A stretch of DNA of 36,479 nucleotides from assembly GCA_902625825.1 (NCBI GenBank), contig CACOCL010000007.1, positions 1-36,479 on the forward strand. Direction: 5' to 3'. Numbering within the stretch: the stretch's first letter is position 1; every line of letters begins with the position of its first letter. The position numbers and the translations under genes were made by a program. The notes under the pieces were generated by a model. The model worked only from the letters and a program-made list of their open reading frames with translations, searched no databases and was not told the origin of the DNA. Source of the DNA: an uncultured Pelagibacteraceae bacterium (GTDB lineage: Bacteria; Pseudomonadota; Alphaproteobacteria; Pelagibacterales; Pelagibacteraceae). Shown piece after piece: positions 25,512-33,864 of this stretch.

Positions 25512-26451
25512 TCGTAGATCTTTTATTGTTGGATTAAGATCATTAAAGCTTTCCAATAAAGAGAAAGTTTTTTTAAAAAAATTCAAGCCTTGGGGCGTAA
25601 TTTTATTTTCAAGAAATATTAACAATATTGAGCAAACATTAAAATTAACGACTTCTATTAGAAAAATTTTTAATGATATAAAATATCCTATTTTAATCGA
25701 TCAAGAGGGTGGTCGTGTAAATAGATTAAGAAACATAATATCTTTTGATAATCTAACCTCAGAGTTTTTTGGCGCTAAATATATAAAAAATAATAAAGAG
25801 TTTAGAATTTTTTTTAAATTATTTATTGATAAAACTTCTTTTTTTTTAAAATCAATAGGCATTAACATAAATACTTCTCCCGTTTTAGACTTAAGAGTTA
25901 AAGGTACATCTAAAGTTATTGGTGATAGATCTTTTTCAAATGATCCAAAAATAGTATCAAAAATAGGCGATTATTGTATTCAACATTATCATGAAAATGG
26001 AATAGGTACAGTAATCAAACATATTCCGGGTCATGGTCGTGCAAAAGTAGATAGTCATAATTTCACTCCTATCATTGATAAAAAGGTTAACTTTTTAACA
26101 AAAAAAGATTTTGTTCCATTTAAGAATAAAAAAACATTTTTTGCTATGACAGCACATATAATATTTACTAAAATTGATGATAAGAACACTGTTACTCTCT
26201 CAAAAAAAATGATTTCGGTAATTAGAAATAAAATTGGTTTTAAAAACATATTAATTTCAGATGATCTCTCAATGAAAAGCTTAAAAGGATCTCTTAAAGA
26301 GAATACAATCAAAACGTTTAAAGCAGGATGTAATCTCGCTCTACATTGCAACGCCAATTATAAAGAAATGCAAATAGTAGCAAAAAACTCTCCCTTATTA
26401 AGTAAATTTATCATTAAAAAAACATCACAATTTTATAAGATTTTAAGCTAA
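25504..26451 (+). CDS. nagZ: Beta-N-acetylhexosaminidase (GH3), peptidoglycan recycling
   Basis: NagZ removes N-acetylglucosamine from anhydro-muropeptides in the cytosol. The 315 residues match the single-domain GH3 form. Motifs: GVILFSRNI, IDQEGGRVNRL (substrate binding), the long loop K172-H173 in IKHIPGHG with D183-x-H185 forming the catalytic Asp/His dyad, and the nucleophile Asp in ISDDLSMKS (D253/D254). No signal peptide is present, as expected. It overlaps the short upstream membrane gene by 8 nt, with scpA 9 nt downstream. Confidence 0.93.
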   Translation: MNNRRSFIVGLRSLKLSNKEKVFLKKFKPWGVILFSRNINNIEQTLKLTTSIRKIFNDIKYPILIDQEGGRVNRLRNIISFDNLTSEFFGAKYIKNNKEFRIFFKLFIDKTSFFLKSIGININTSPVLDLRVKGTSKVIGDRSFSNDPKIVSKIGDYCIQHYHENGIGTVIKHIPGHGRAKVDSHNFTPIIDKKVNFLTKKDFVPFKNKKTFFAMTAHIIFTKIDDKNTVTLSKKMISVIRNKIGFKNILISDDLSMKSLKGSLKENTIKTFKAGCNLALHCNANYKEMQIVAKNSPLLSKFIIKKTSQFYKILS

Positions 26452-26460
26452 TATTGCTCT

Positions 26461-27201
26461 ATGTCATTTAATGATTCCACTTTGTTTAAGGTAGATGTTG
26501 AAAATTATAATGGTCCGCTTGACGTCTTGTTGGAATTAGCTAAAGCTCAAAAAGTTAATTTAGAAAATATTTCAATCACGAAATTAGCTGATCAATTTCA
26601 TGTTTTTATAACTAATGAAAAAAAACTTAATTTAGAAATTGCATCGGAGTATCTATTAATGGCAACTTGGTTAGCTTATTTGAAATCAAAATTGCTTTTA
26701 CCAGGGACTCCTGAAGAAGAATTTAAAGTTCAAGAAGTTGCAGAAAAACTTAAATTACAACTAAAAAAATTAGAATTGATAAGATTATTATCTGAACAAA
26801 TGTTAAAAAGAAAGAGATTGGGTAGAGAAATTAGAACAAGAGGTATGAGAGCGGGAATAAGATCAATTTATAATAGTGAATATAAATTGAATTTGTATGA
26901 ACTTTTAAAAACATATTCTACAATAATTACTACAAAAGATTTTCAAAAAATAAATATTCCAAGATTGCCTGTTTTTACAACAGAGGAAGGCATTAAAACA
27001 ATAAAAGAATTTTTTGGAAAATTAGTTGATTGGAAAAATTTGGAGGATTTGATACCTAAAAGTTTTAAAAAAGGGTCGAAATATGAAACAACAGGTAAAG
27101 CGGGAATTTTTGCTGGTTCTTTAGAATTAGTTAAAGAAGGAAATTTAAAAATTAAACAAGAAAACATTTTTGGTGATATTTATATAAAAGAAAAAAAATG
27201 A
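26461..27201 (+). CDS. scpA: Segregation and condensation protein A (kleisin)
   Basis: ScpA bridges SMC heads together with ScpB in the bacterial condensin complex; 246 residues, normal size. The N-terminus FNGPLDVLLELAKA-like segment (here YNGPLDVLLELAKAQKVNLENISI) is the family hallmark, followed by EIASEYLLMATWLAYLKSKLLLP. The C-terminal winged helix that binds the SMC head is less distinct. It overlaps scpB by 4 nt (ATGA). No smc gene is in the window. Confidence 0.94.
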   Translation: MSFNDSTLFKVDVENYNGPLDVLLELAKAQKVNLENISITKLADQFHVFITNEKKLNLEIASEYLLMATWLAYLKSKLLLPGTPEEEFKVQEVAEKLKLQLKKLELIRLLSEQMLKRKRLGREIRTRGMRAGIRSIYNSEYKLNLYELLKTYSTIITTKDFQKINIPRLPVFTTEEGIKTIKEFFGKLVDWKNLEDLIPKSFKKGSKYETTGKAGIFAGSLELVKEGNLKIKQENIFGDIYIKEKK

Positions 27202-27899
27202 TTAAAAAAAAGATAAATAAAAAAAATAATATTATTAATTTTCCATCAAAACTTTCTTCTCTAGAAAAGGAAATCGAAGCTATAGTTTTTGCTGCTGCTG
27301 AACCATTAGATATTCATACCATTGAAAGTAAAATTTCAAAAAAAACTAATGTTGAGAAAATATTATTAAAACTTCAAAATGAATATAAAGAAAGGGGAAT
27401 AAACTTAGTTTGTATTTCAAAAAAATGGTCTTTTAGAACCTCTCCAAATTTATCAAGTTTAATGAAACAAGAAAAAACAATTGAAAAAAAATTATCTAGA
27501 GCCGCGATAGAAACTCTTGCAATAATTGTTTATCATCAGCCAGTCACAAGAGCCGAGATAGAGGAAATAAGAGGAGTTGCATTCGGAACTAATACTCTTG
27601 AAATATTGATGGAGCTTAATTGGGTAAAGCCAGGAGGTAGAAAAAATGTTCCTGGAAAGCCTATTCAATACATTACAACAGATGATTTCCTTAGCCATTT
27701 TAATCTTCAAAAATTATCTGACCTTCCAACAGTTGATGAATTAGGAGCTGCTGGATTAATTGATAGCACTAATATTGATAACGCAATTTTTGGAACTGGT
27801 AAATTCTATAAAGAAAAACAAGATGATAAAAAAGAGGATATTTACTCAAATATTGATGAAATGTTGAATAGTACTCTTAATGAGAAAGACAATAAATAG
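27198..27899 (+). CDS. scpB: Segregation and condensation protein B
   Basis: The partner of ScpA in condensin, with tandem winged helices, 233 residues. LEKEIEAIVFAAAEPLDI starts the first domain. LSRAAIETLAIIVYHQPVTRAEIEEIRG is the strongly conserved centre, and GRKNVPGKPIQYITTDDFLSHF closes the second domain. The C-terminus is a charged tail. Translation is coupled to scpA by ATGA. A 68-bp spacer separates it from tatA. Confidence 0.95.
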   Translation: MIKKKINKKNNIINFPSKLSSLEKEIEAIVFAAAEPLDIHTIESKISKKTNVEKILLKLQNEYKERGINLVCISKKWSFRTSPNLSSLMKQEKTIEKKLSRAAIETLAIIVYHQPVTRAEIEEIRGVAFGTNTLEILMELNWVKPGGRKNVPGKPIQYITTDDFLSHFNLQKLSDLPTVDELGAAGLIDSTNIDNAIFGTGKFYKEKQDDKKEDIYSNIDEMLNSTLNEKDNK

Positions 27900-27950
27900 A
27901 TTATTAATTATAATTCTTTAAAAAAAAGGTACTTTAAAATTATAGATAAA

Positions 27951-27965
27951 AAGGTTATAAACCTT
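27951..27965 (+). promoter_or_regulatory. Hairpin just before the tatA start codon
   Basis: A perfect inverted repeat AAGGTT-ATA-AACCTT ends 2 nt before the tatA ATG. Its AAGG is the only Shine-Dalgarno-like element and would be paired in the folded form, so the hairpin could limit or gate tatA translation. With a short 3-nt loop and AT pairs, stability is modest. Confidence 0.4.
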
Positions 27966-27967
27966 GA

Positions 27968-28168
27968 ATGAGTATCGGAATTTGGCAAATAGCAATTGTT
28001 GTAATACTTGTAGTTTTATTATTTGGAAGAGGTAAAATCTCAAGTCTCATGGGTGATGTTGCTAAAGGAATTAAAAGTTTTAAAAAGGGTATGGCATCAG
28101 ATGTAACTGATGACACTGAGACCAAAAATATTTCTGACGAAAACCAAGATTCAAATAAAAAAGAATAA
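27968..28168 (+). CDS. tatA: Twin-arginine translocase subunit TatA
   Basis: The pore-forming Tat subunit, 66 residues. One short N-terminal membrane helix (about 4-19) is followed by the hinge FGRGK and an amphipathic helix ([19 protein letters not shown]), then an acidic tail. [21 protein letters not shown] is a textbook TatA N-terminus. It starts the tatABC set; tatB follows after 5 nt. Confidence 0.94.
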   Translation: MSIGIWQIAIVVILVVLLFGRGKISSLMGDVAKGIKSFKKGMASDVTDDTETKNISDENQDSNKKE

Positions 28169-28173
28169 GCCAC

Positions 28174-28386
28174 ATGCCTACAATTGGTTGGTTTGAGATT
28201 TTAATTGTAATTGCTATAGCCATAATTGTACTTGGACCAAAAGACTTTCCCATTATGTTAAAAAAAGTTGGATCTTGGGTTGGAACTGCAAAAAAGTATG
28301 TAAACAATTTACAAAATGAAGTTTCAAATATTAGCTTAGAGGAAGATAAAATAGAAAAAAAAGAAGAAAAAAAAGATGATTCATGA
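28174..28386 (+). CDS. tatB: Twin-arginine translocase subunit TatB, short form
   Basis: A Tat substrate-receptor subunit of 70 residues. The membrane helix begins PTIGWFEILIVIAIAIIVLGP with the conserved Glu (E8) and a Gly-Pro hinge, both typical of TatB. The amphipathic helix (FPIMLKKVGSWVGTAKKYV) follows and the tail is only about 25 residues of Lys/Glu, whereas many TatB proteins exceed 100 residues. It overlaps tatC by 11 nt. Confidence 0.9.
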   Translation: MPTIGWFEILIVIAIAIIVLGPKDFPIMLKKVGSWVGTAKKYVNNLQNEVSNISLEEDKIEKKEEKKDDS

Positions 28387-29146
28387 TGAAAATGATGGTG
28401 GCTTCATAAGTCATTTAGCTGAATTAAGAAAAAGACTAATTCATAGCTTTGTATTTCTTTTATTTTTTTTTATTGCATGCTATTTTTTCGCAGAACATCT
28501 ATATGGTTTTCTTGTAGAGCCTTTTGCGCAAGCTGTGAAAGATGATGGTTCTAGTAGAAGATTAATTTTTACAGCTCTTCAGGAAACCTTTTTGACATAT
28601 TTAAAGGTCTCTTTTTTTACAGCTTTTTTTGTAACATGTCCTTTTTTTTTAATCCAAATATGGAAATTTATAGCTCCAGGATTATACAAACATGAAAAGA
28701 CAGCAATCTTACCTTATTTAGTTTTAACGCCTGTATTGTTTTTATTAGGAGGGATGCTTGTTTATTATTTAATTATGCCATTAGCAATAAAGTTTTTTTT
28801 ATCTTTTGAAAGCTCCGGAATGTCAACAAATTTACCAATACAATTAGAGGCAAAAGTAAATGAATACCTCTCATTAGTAATGAAGTTGATATTTGCTTTT
28901 GGTATTAGTTTCCAATTACCTGTAGTTTTAAGTTTATTGGCTAGGGTGGGAGTTGTTGACTCTGAATTTTTAAAAAAGCGTAGAAAATATGTCGTTGTAA
29001 TAATATTTGCGGCTGCAGCAATATTAACTCCTCCTGATCCTATTACTCAAATTGGTTTAGCAATACCATTATTAATTTTATATGAATTATCAATTTTTTC
29101 AGTAAAATTTATAGAAAACAAAAAATTAAAAGATTCAAATGCATAA
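28376..29146 (+). CDS. tatC: Twin-arginine translocase subunit TatC
   Basis: The multispanning Tat receptor that recognises the RR signal peptide, 256 residues with six predicted spans. SHLAELRKRLIHS at the N-terminus is the diagnostic cytosolic motif. The segment ALQETFLTYLKVSFFTAFF holds the signal-binding Glu/region, FPLIQIWKFIAPGLYKHEK-like sequence follows, and ILTPPDPITQIGLAIPLLILYE is the conserved C-terminal part. It overlaps serS by 8 nt. Confidence 0.95.
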   Translation: MIHDENDGGFISHLAELRKRLIHSFVFLLFFFIACYFFAEHLYGFLVEPFAQAVKDDGSSRRLIFTALQETFLTYLKVSFFTAFFVTCPFFLIQIWKFIAPGLYKHEKTAILPYLVLTPVLFLLGGMLVYYLIMPLAIKFFLSFESSGMSTNLPIQLEAKVNEYLSLVMKLIFAFGISFQLPVVLSLLARVGVVDSEFLKKRRKYVVVIIFAAAAILTPPDPITQIGLAIPLLILYELSIFSVKFIENKKLKDSNA

Positions 29147-30398
29147 TCTAAAAGAAATTCGAAAAAATTTTGATACTTTTAAAAAAGCATTAAAAAAACG
29201 TTTGATTGATTTTGATTTAGAAAAGCTGGAAAAACTAGATAAACAAAACAGAGAATGTATTTTAAAAAAAGAAACACTTGAAAAAGAAAAAAAAGATATC
29301 TCAAAATCTAAAGATAAAACGCTATATACTAAATCAAAAGAAATTTCAGTTTCTATAGAAAAAATTTCCAAACAACAAAAAATTATAAAAGGTGATTTGG
29401 AAAAAATATTATTTAATTTACCAAATATTCCTCACTCCGACGTGCCTATTGGCAAAGATGAAAATGATAATGTAGAAATTAAAAGAATTGGTCAAATACC
29501 CAACTTTGATTTTAAACCTAAATCTCATTACGAATTAGGAGAAAAACTAGGGATGTTAGATTTTGATCTAGCCACAAAAACATCTGGTTCAAGATTTGTT
29601 TTTGTTAAGAATAAATTAGCTTTATTAGAAAGAGCTATTTCAAATTTCATGCTAGACACTCATGTTACTAAAAATGGTTATGAAGAGATTTCTCCTCCCT
29701 TATTAGCTTCTGAAAACACTATGTTTGGAACTGGTCAACTTCCCAAATTTGAAAATGATCAATTTGAAGTTAAAGTTGATAAGGAAAATGACAGAAAATT
29801 TTTAATACCGACAGCTGAGGTTATTCTTACAAATATGGTTAAAGAAAAAATTTTAGATGAAGATGATCTTCCTTTAAGGTTTGTCGCCTCAACTCCTTGT
29901 TTCCGAAAAGAAGCTGGAAGTTATGGTAAAGACACTAAAGGGATGATTAGGCAACATCAATTTTATAAAGTTGAGATGGTAAGCATTGTTGAACAATCAA
30001 AATGCCTTGATGAACTAGAAAGAATGACGAATTGTGCCACTGGAATTCTAGATCTACTCGAATTGCCTTATAGAAAAGTTATTTTGTGCAGTGGTGATAT
30101 GGGTTTCAGTGCAGAAAAAACTTATGACATTGAGGTATGGCTTCCGTCTGAAAAGAAATTTAGAGAAATTTCATCTTGTTCTTCCTGCTCAACCTTTCAA
30201 TCATTTAGAATGAGGTCAAGATACAGAAATAAAAAAAAGGAAATTTTATATACTGGTACACTTAATGGAAGTGGTTTGGCTGTGGGTAGAACATTAATAG
30301 CTATTTTGGAAAATTATCAAAAAAAAGATGGCTCTATAACAATTCCGAAAGTATTGCGACCTTATATGAATAATTCAGAAAAAATTTCGCTCAATTAA
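29139..30398 (+). CDS. serS: Serine--tRNA ligase
   Basis: A class II synthetase charging tRNA-Ser, 419 residues. The N-terminal long coiled-coil arm that grips the tRNA variable loop covers about residues 25-100 (many Lys/Glu). Class II motif 2 is FRKEAGSYGKDTKGMIRQHQF and motif 3 is NGSGLAVGRTLIAILENYQ. EISSCSSCSTFQSFRM, in the active site, is typical of SerS. It overlaps tatC by 8 nt. A 54-bp spacer then leads to yajC; a weak promoter (TTGTTT 30401-30406, TAAATA 30424-30429) may start that unit. Confidence 0.96.
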   Translation: MHNLKEIRKNFDTFKKALKKRLIDFDLEKLEKLDKQNRECILKKETLEKEKKDISKSKDKTLYTKSKEISVSIEKISKQQKIIKGDLEKILFNLPNIPHSDVPIGKDENDNVEIKRIGQIPNFDFKPKSHYELGEKLGMLDFDLATKTSGSRFVFVKNKLALLERAISNFMLDTHVTKNGYEEISPPLLASENTMFGTGQLPKFENDQFEVKVDKENDRKFLIPTAEVILTNMVKEKILDEDDLPLRFVASTPCFRKEAGSYGKDTKGMIRQHQFYKVEMVSIVEQSKCLDELERMTNCATGILDLLELPYRKVILCSGDMGFSAEKTYDIEVWLPSEKKFREISSCSSCSTFQSFRMRSRYRNKKKEILYTGTLNGSGLAVGRTLIAILENYQKKDGSITIPKVLRPYMNNSEKISLN

Positions 30399-30452
30399 AG
30401 TTGTTTTCACTCAGCAGATAGTATAAATATTCACCTTTAATCAAGGAGTATT

Positions 30453-30740
30453 ATGGAAAGTTCAGGAATAGGTCAGTTTATACCATTGATATTAATTTTT
30501 GTTATTTTTTACTTTTTCCTAATTAGGCCTCAACAGAAAAAAGTTAAAGAGCATAAAGCTATGGTTGAGAGTCTTAAAAAGGGTGACAAAATTGTTACAT
30601 CCGGGGGAATTACAGGAACTATATCTAGAGTTATAGATAATGACAAAATTGAAGTAGAAATTGCTGATAACGTTACAGTTGAAGTAATTAGAGGAACAGG
30701 CGTTCAAAGTTTGATGAATTCTCAAGAAGTTAAAAAATAA
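30453..30740 (+). CDS. yajC: Sec translocase accessory subunit YajC
   Basis: A small membrane protein associated with SecDF, 95 residues. One hydrophobic helix (about 8-23) is followed by the hallmark FFLIRPQQKKVKEHK and then VESLKKGDKIVTSGGITGTI, a small beta domain. AAGGAG lies 5 nt before the ATG, a strong ribosome-binding site. secD follows after 18 nt, the standard order. Confidence 0.96.
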   Translation: MESSGIGQFIPLILIFVIFYFFLIRPQQKKVKEHKAMVESLKKGDKIVTSGGITGTISRVIDNDKIEVEIADNVTVEVIRGTGVQSLMNSQEVKK

Positions 30741-30758
30741 ATCTTTTGTTGAAATAAA

Positions 30759-32312
30759 GTGCTATATTTTTCAAAGTTTAGAATATTCTTAATAATATTT
30801 TTATCTTTATTTTTTATAATTATTGCATCATCCAATATCTTTAAATTTAGTAATAATTTATTAGATAAAAAGATTAATCTTGGATTAGACTTGCAGGGCG
30901 GGTCTTATCTTTTATTAGAAATTGATAATTCTCCTGTTATTGAACAAAGGCTTCAGAATTTTACTATTACTATTAGGAATTATTTTAAAAAACAAAATAT
31001 AAGAATTAAAAATATTAAAATTGAAAATCAAAATTTTATTTTTTCAGTAGATGAAGAATTCAAACAAAAAGTTTTAGATACTTTAATGAATGAGGAAAGT
31101 GAAATTAATCCTTATTACGAAAGATTTAAGTCACATCAATTTGAGGTAATTGAAGAAAATAATTTTTTTAGAGTAAGTTATTCAAGACAAGGGATCGTTG
31201 AACTAAAAACTTCGTCTCAAGATCAAGCACTTGAAATAGTCAGAAGAAGAATTGATGAAATCGGAACAAATGAACCAAACATTATAAAACGTGGTAATGA
31301 TAGAATTTTAGTTGAGCTACCAGGTTTGGATGATCCAATGAGAATAAAATCACTTTTAGGTAAAACTGCCAACTTATCTTTTAGATTTGTGACAAATGAA
31401 AATGATGATTCCTTTGGCACTGAGAGATTAAAATTTGAGAATAATAGCGATGAAGCAATTGTAAGCAAAAGAATTATTATGAGTGGAGACAATCTTTTGG
31501 ACGCTCAACCAAGAATGGATAGTCAGACAAATGAAACAATCGTAACATTTACTCTTGATCGTGTGGGTGCAAAAAGATTTGGTAAAGCAACCGCTTCAGG
31601 AATTGGAAAACGACTAGCAATAGTTTTAGATGGAAAAATTATCAGTGCGCCAGTTATTAGAGATACTATCGCAAGTGGATCTGGACAAATAAGTGGTGGC
31701 TTCACATTTCAATCAGCTACTGATCTAGCTTTATTATTAAGATCTGGAGCATTACCAGCTCCATTAAATATAATTGAGGAAAGAACAGTAGGCCCAGATT
31801 TAGGTAAAGATTCAATTAAAGCAGGTATTATAGCACTTATTATTGGATTTATATTAGTGATTGTATTTATATTATATAAATATAAATTTTTCGGTTTAAT
31901 TACAAATATTACTTTAGTTGTTAATTTAATTGTTCTATTAGGCATTTTAACTTTATTCGAAGCGACCTTAACACTTCCCGGTATTGCTGGAATTATCTTA
32001 ACAGTTGGCATGGCAGTAGATGCAAATGTTCTAATTTTTGAAAGAATTAAAGAGGAGCTTAAAAATGAAAAAAATAATTTAATTGCTTTTGATAGCGGTT
32101 ACTCAAAATCTCGAACAGCTATTCTTGACGCTAATATAACTACCTTACTAGCAGCAATCATACTATTTTTTATGGGCTCAGGACCGATTAAAGGATTTTC
32201 ACTAACTCTTGGAATTGGAATTTTTACAACGCTTTTTTCTGTATATTTCATAGCCAGGTTATTAACTGTTACTTACGTTTCTAAAAATAAAAATAAAGAA
32301 AACTTAATATAA
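30759..32312 (+). CDS. secD: Protein translocase subunit SecD
   Basis: An RND-type membrane protein that uses proton motive force to pull exported proteins through the Sec channel; 517 residues with six spans. GLDLQGGSYLLLEID follows the first span, the large periplasmic P1 domain covers about residues 45-340 (VVRRRIDEIG-type segment, then LVELPGLDDP), and the conserved GMAVDANVLIFERIKEEL lies in TM4-TM5. The start is GTG at 30759 without a clear Shine-Dalgarno; the chosen start gives a short basic N-terminus before TM1. secF directly abuts its stop. Confidence 0.95.
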   Translation: MLYFSKFRIFLIIFLSLFFIIIASSNIFKFSNNLLDKKINLGLDLQGGSYLLLEIDNSPVIEQRLQNFTITIRNYFKKQNIRIKNIKIENQNFIFSVDEEFKQKVLDTLMNEESEINPYYERFKSHQFEVIEENNFFRVSYSRQGIVELKTSSQDQALEIVRRRIDEIGTNEPNIIKRGNDRILVELPGLDDPMRIKSLLGKTANLSFRFVTNENDDSFGTERLKFENNSDEAIVSKRIIMSGDNLLDAQPRMDSQTNETIVTFTLDRVGAKRFGKATASGIGKRLAIVLDGKIISAPVIRDTIASGSGQISGGFTFQSATDLALLLRSGALPAPLNIIEERTVGPDLGKDSIKAGIIALIIGFILVIVFILYKYKFFGLITNITLVVNLIVLLGILTLFEATLTLPGIAGIILTVGMAVDANVLIFERIKEELKNEKNNLIAFDSGYSKSRTAILDANITTLLAAIILFFMGSGPIKGFSLTLGIGIFTTLFSVYFIARLLTVTYVSKNKNKENLI

Positions 32313-33197
32313 ATGATAGCCTTTAATAAGTATTATAATAAATTTAACATTCTTTCATTAACGTTAGTTATGATTTCTTTAATGCTATTAATTTTTAAAG
32401 GGCTTAACTTCGGCATAGATTTTAAAGGGGGAACACTAATTGAATTAAGATCTAATGATAATAAAATTAATGTTACATCACTAAGAGATAATTTGGGTCA
32501 AATGAATTTAGGTGATGTATCTGTCAAAAATTTTGGAAATGAAACAGATTTTTTAATTAAATTTGAAATTAACAATAAAAAGAATGTAATTGAAGAAATT
32601 AAATCAAATCTTGATAAGTCATTTGGTAATAATTTTGATTTTAGGCGGGTCGAAAATGTAGGCCCAAAAGTAAGCGCTGAACTTTTAAAATCAGGTATAA
32701 TAGCTATATCTGTTGCATTAGTTTTAATGCTTATTTATATTTGGATAAGATTTGAATGGCAATTTAGCCTCGGGGCTATACTTGCTTTATTCCATGATGT
32801 TATAGTAACATTAGGTTTATTTTCATTATTTGGATTAGAAATCAATCTATCAATTATCGCTGCAGTATTAACTATTGTTGGTTATTCAATGAATGATACA
32901 GTTGTAATTTATGACAGAGTTAGAGAGAATTTAAGAAAATACTCTGATATAAAAATTTTTGAACTTACTAATATTTCAATTAACGAAACGTTATCAAGAA
33001 CTTTAATAACCTCCATAACTACTTTACTAGCACTTTTATCAATTTTCTTCTTTGGTGGGGAAGTTTTAAAAGGTTTTTCTCTTGCAATGATTTTTGGTGT
33101 TGTTTTTGGAACTTATTCTTCAATTTATATAGCCAATACGGTTTTAGTAAGATTAAAGGTTTCTCAAAAGACAATTATGAAAGAAGATAGTATTTAA
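32313..33197 (+). CDS. secF: Protein translocase subunit SecF
   Basis: The partner of SecD, 294 residues with six spans. GLNFGIDFKGGTLIELRS follows TM1, VENVGPKVSAELLKSG precedes TM2, and GYSMNDTVVIYDRVRENLRK is the diagnostic C-terminal segment. The ATG follows the secD stop with no gap. The stop shares TTAA with the stop of the convergent gene on the minus strand. It ends the 11-kb same-strand run that started at dgt. Confidence 0.96.
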   Translation: MIAFNKYYNKFNILSLTLVMISLMLLIFKGLNFGIDFKGGTLIELRSNDNKINVTSLRDNLGQMNLGDVSVKNFGNETDFLIKFEINNKKNVIEEIKSNLDKSFGNNFDFRRVENVGPKVSAELLKSGIIAISVALVLMLIYIWIRFEWQFSLGAILALFHDVIVTLGLFSLFGLEINLSIIAAVLTIVGYSMNDTVVIYDRVRENLRKYSDIKIFELTNISINETLSRTLITSITTLLALLSIFFFGGEVLKGFSLAMIFGVVFGTYSSIYIANTVLVRLKVSQKTIMKEDSI

Positions 33198-33817
33198 TAT
33201 AAATTTTGTGCTGCTATCATTGAAAACAACATTGGTAAAGAAAAAATAGTGTTTATCCTTGAAAATACAATTACTGTTTTAGCTGATTTGCTTTTTGTAT
33301 CTTCATCACACTCCGTTATACCTAAAGCTCTTTTTTGATTAGGCCAAATAACAAACCATACATTAAACGCCATTATAATTCCTAACCACATTCCAATGCC
33401 AATAGCAGTATGTTTTGGTATTCCCGAGCTTATGCTTAGAGTGATAGCATCCTTTAAATATCCGTTTAATAAAGCTAATATTAGACCAGACAAAATTGTA
33501 AAAGCTGCTGCCCATCTGAAATAAAAAAGAGCAGCTGGGGCGATTATTTTACCAATCGCTGGTTTTTGTTCGTCTGGTATTTTAGACATATTAGGAATTT
33601 GTATAAAATTAAAATACCATAATAAACCAATCCACATTATAGCCACTATAGCGTGAGCATATCGAGCTATACCACTCCAAAATAATCTATCAAAGCTAAA
33701 TCCACTATTTAAATAAAAGAGTGATAAAAATAAGATAATTGTGAGAGCTAAAGAAGCATGTACAGTTTTAGATAAAGATGATAAAAAATTATAAATTGAG
33801 TATTGAAGATTTTTCAT
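33194..33817 (-). CDS. PuuD-like (urate oxidase N-terminal type) membrane protein
   Basis: A 207-residue membrane protein with five or so spans. The segment ARYAHAIVAIMWIGLLWYFNFIQIP, then FYFRWAAAFTILSG and IGMWLGIIMAFNVWFVIWPNQKRALG, resemble the membrane domain of urate hydroxylase PuuD. No cytochrome c domain (CxxCH) is present, so it is the membrane part only. Short forms like this are common in marine proteobacteria, and whether they act on urate is unknown; conserved His might bind heme. It lies between convergent secF and uvrA on the same strand, 47 bp after uvrA would begin downstream order. Confidence 0.6.
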   Translation of the reverse strand: MKNLQYSIYNFLSSLSKTVHASLALTIILFLSLFYLNSGFSFDRLFWSGIARYAHAIVAIMWIGLLWYFNFIQIPNMSKIPDEQKPAIGKIIAPAALFYFRWAAAFTILSGLILALLNGYLKDAITLSISSGIPKHTAIGIGMWLGIIMAFNVWFVIWPNQKRALGITECDEDTKSKSAKTVIVFSRINTIFSLPMLFSMIAAQNLY

Positions 33818-33864
33818 TTATTAAAAATTATACTCTAAATTTAATATAAATTAACAACAAATAT

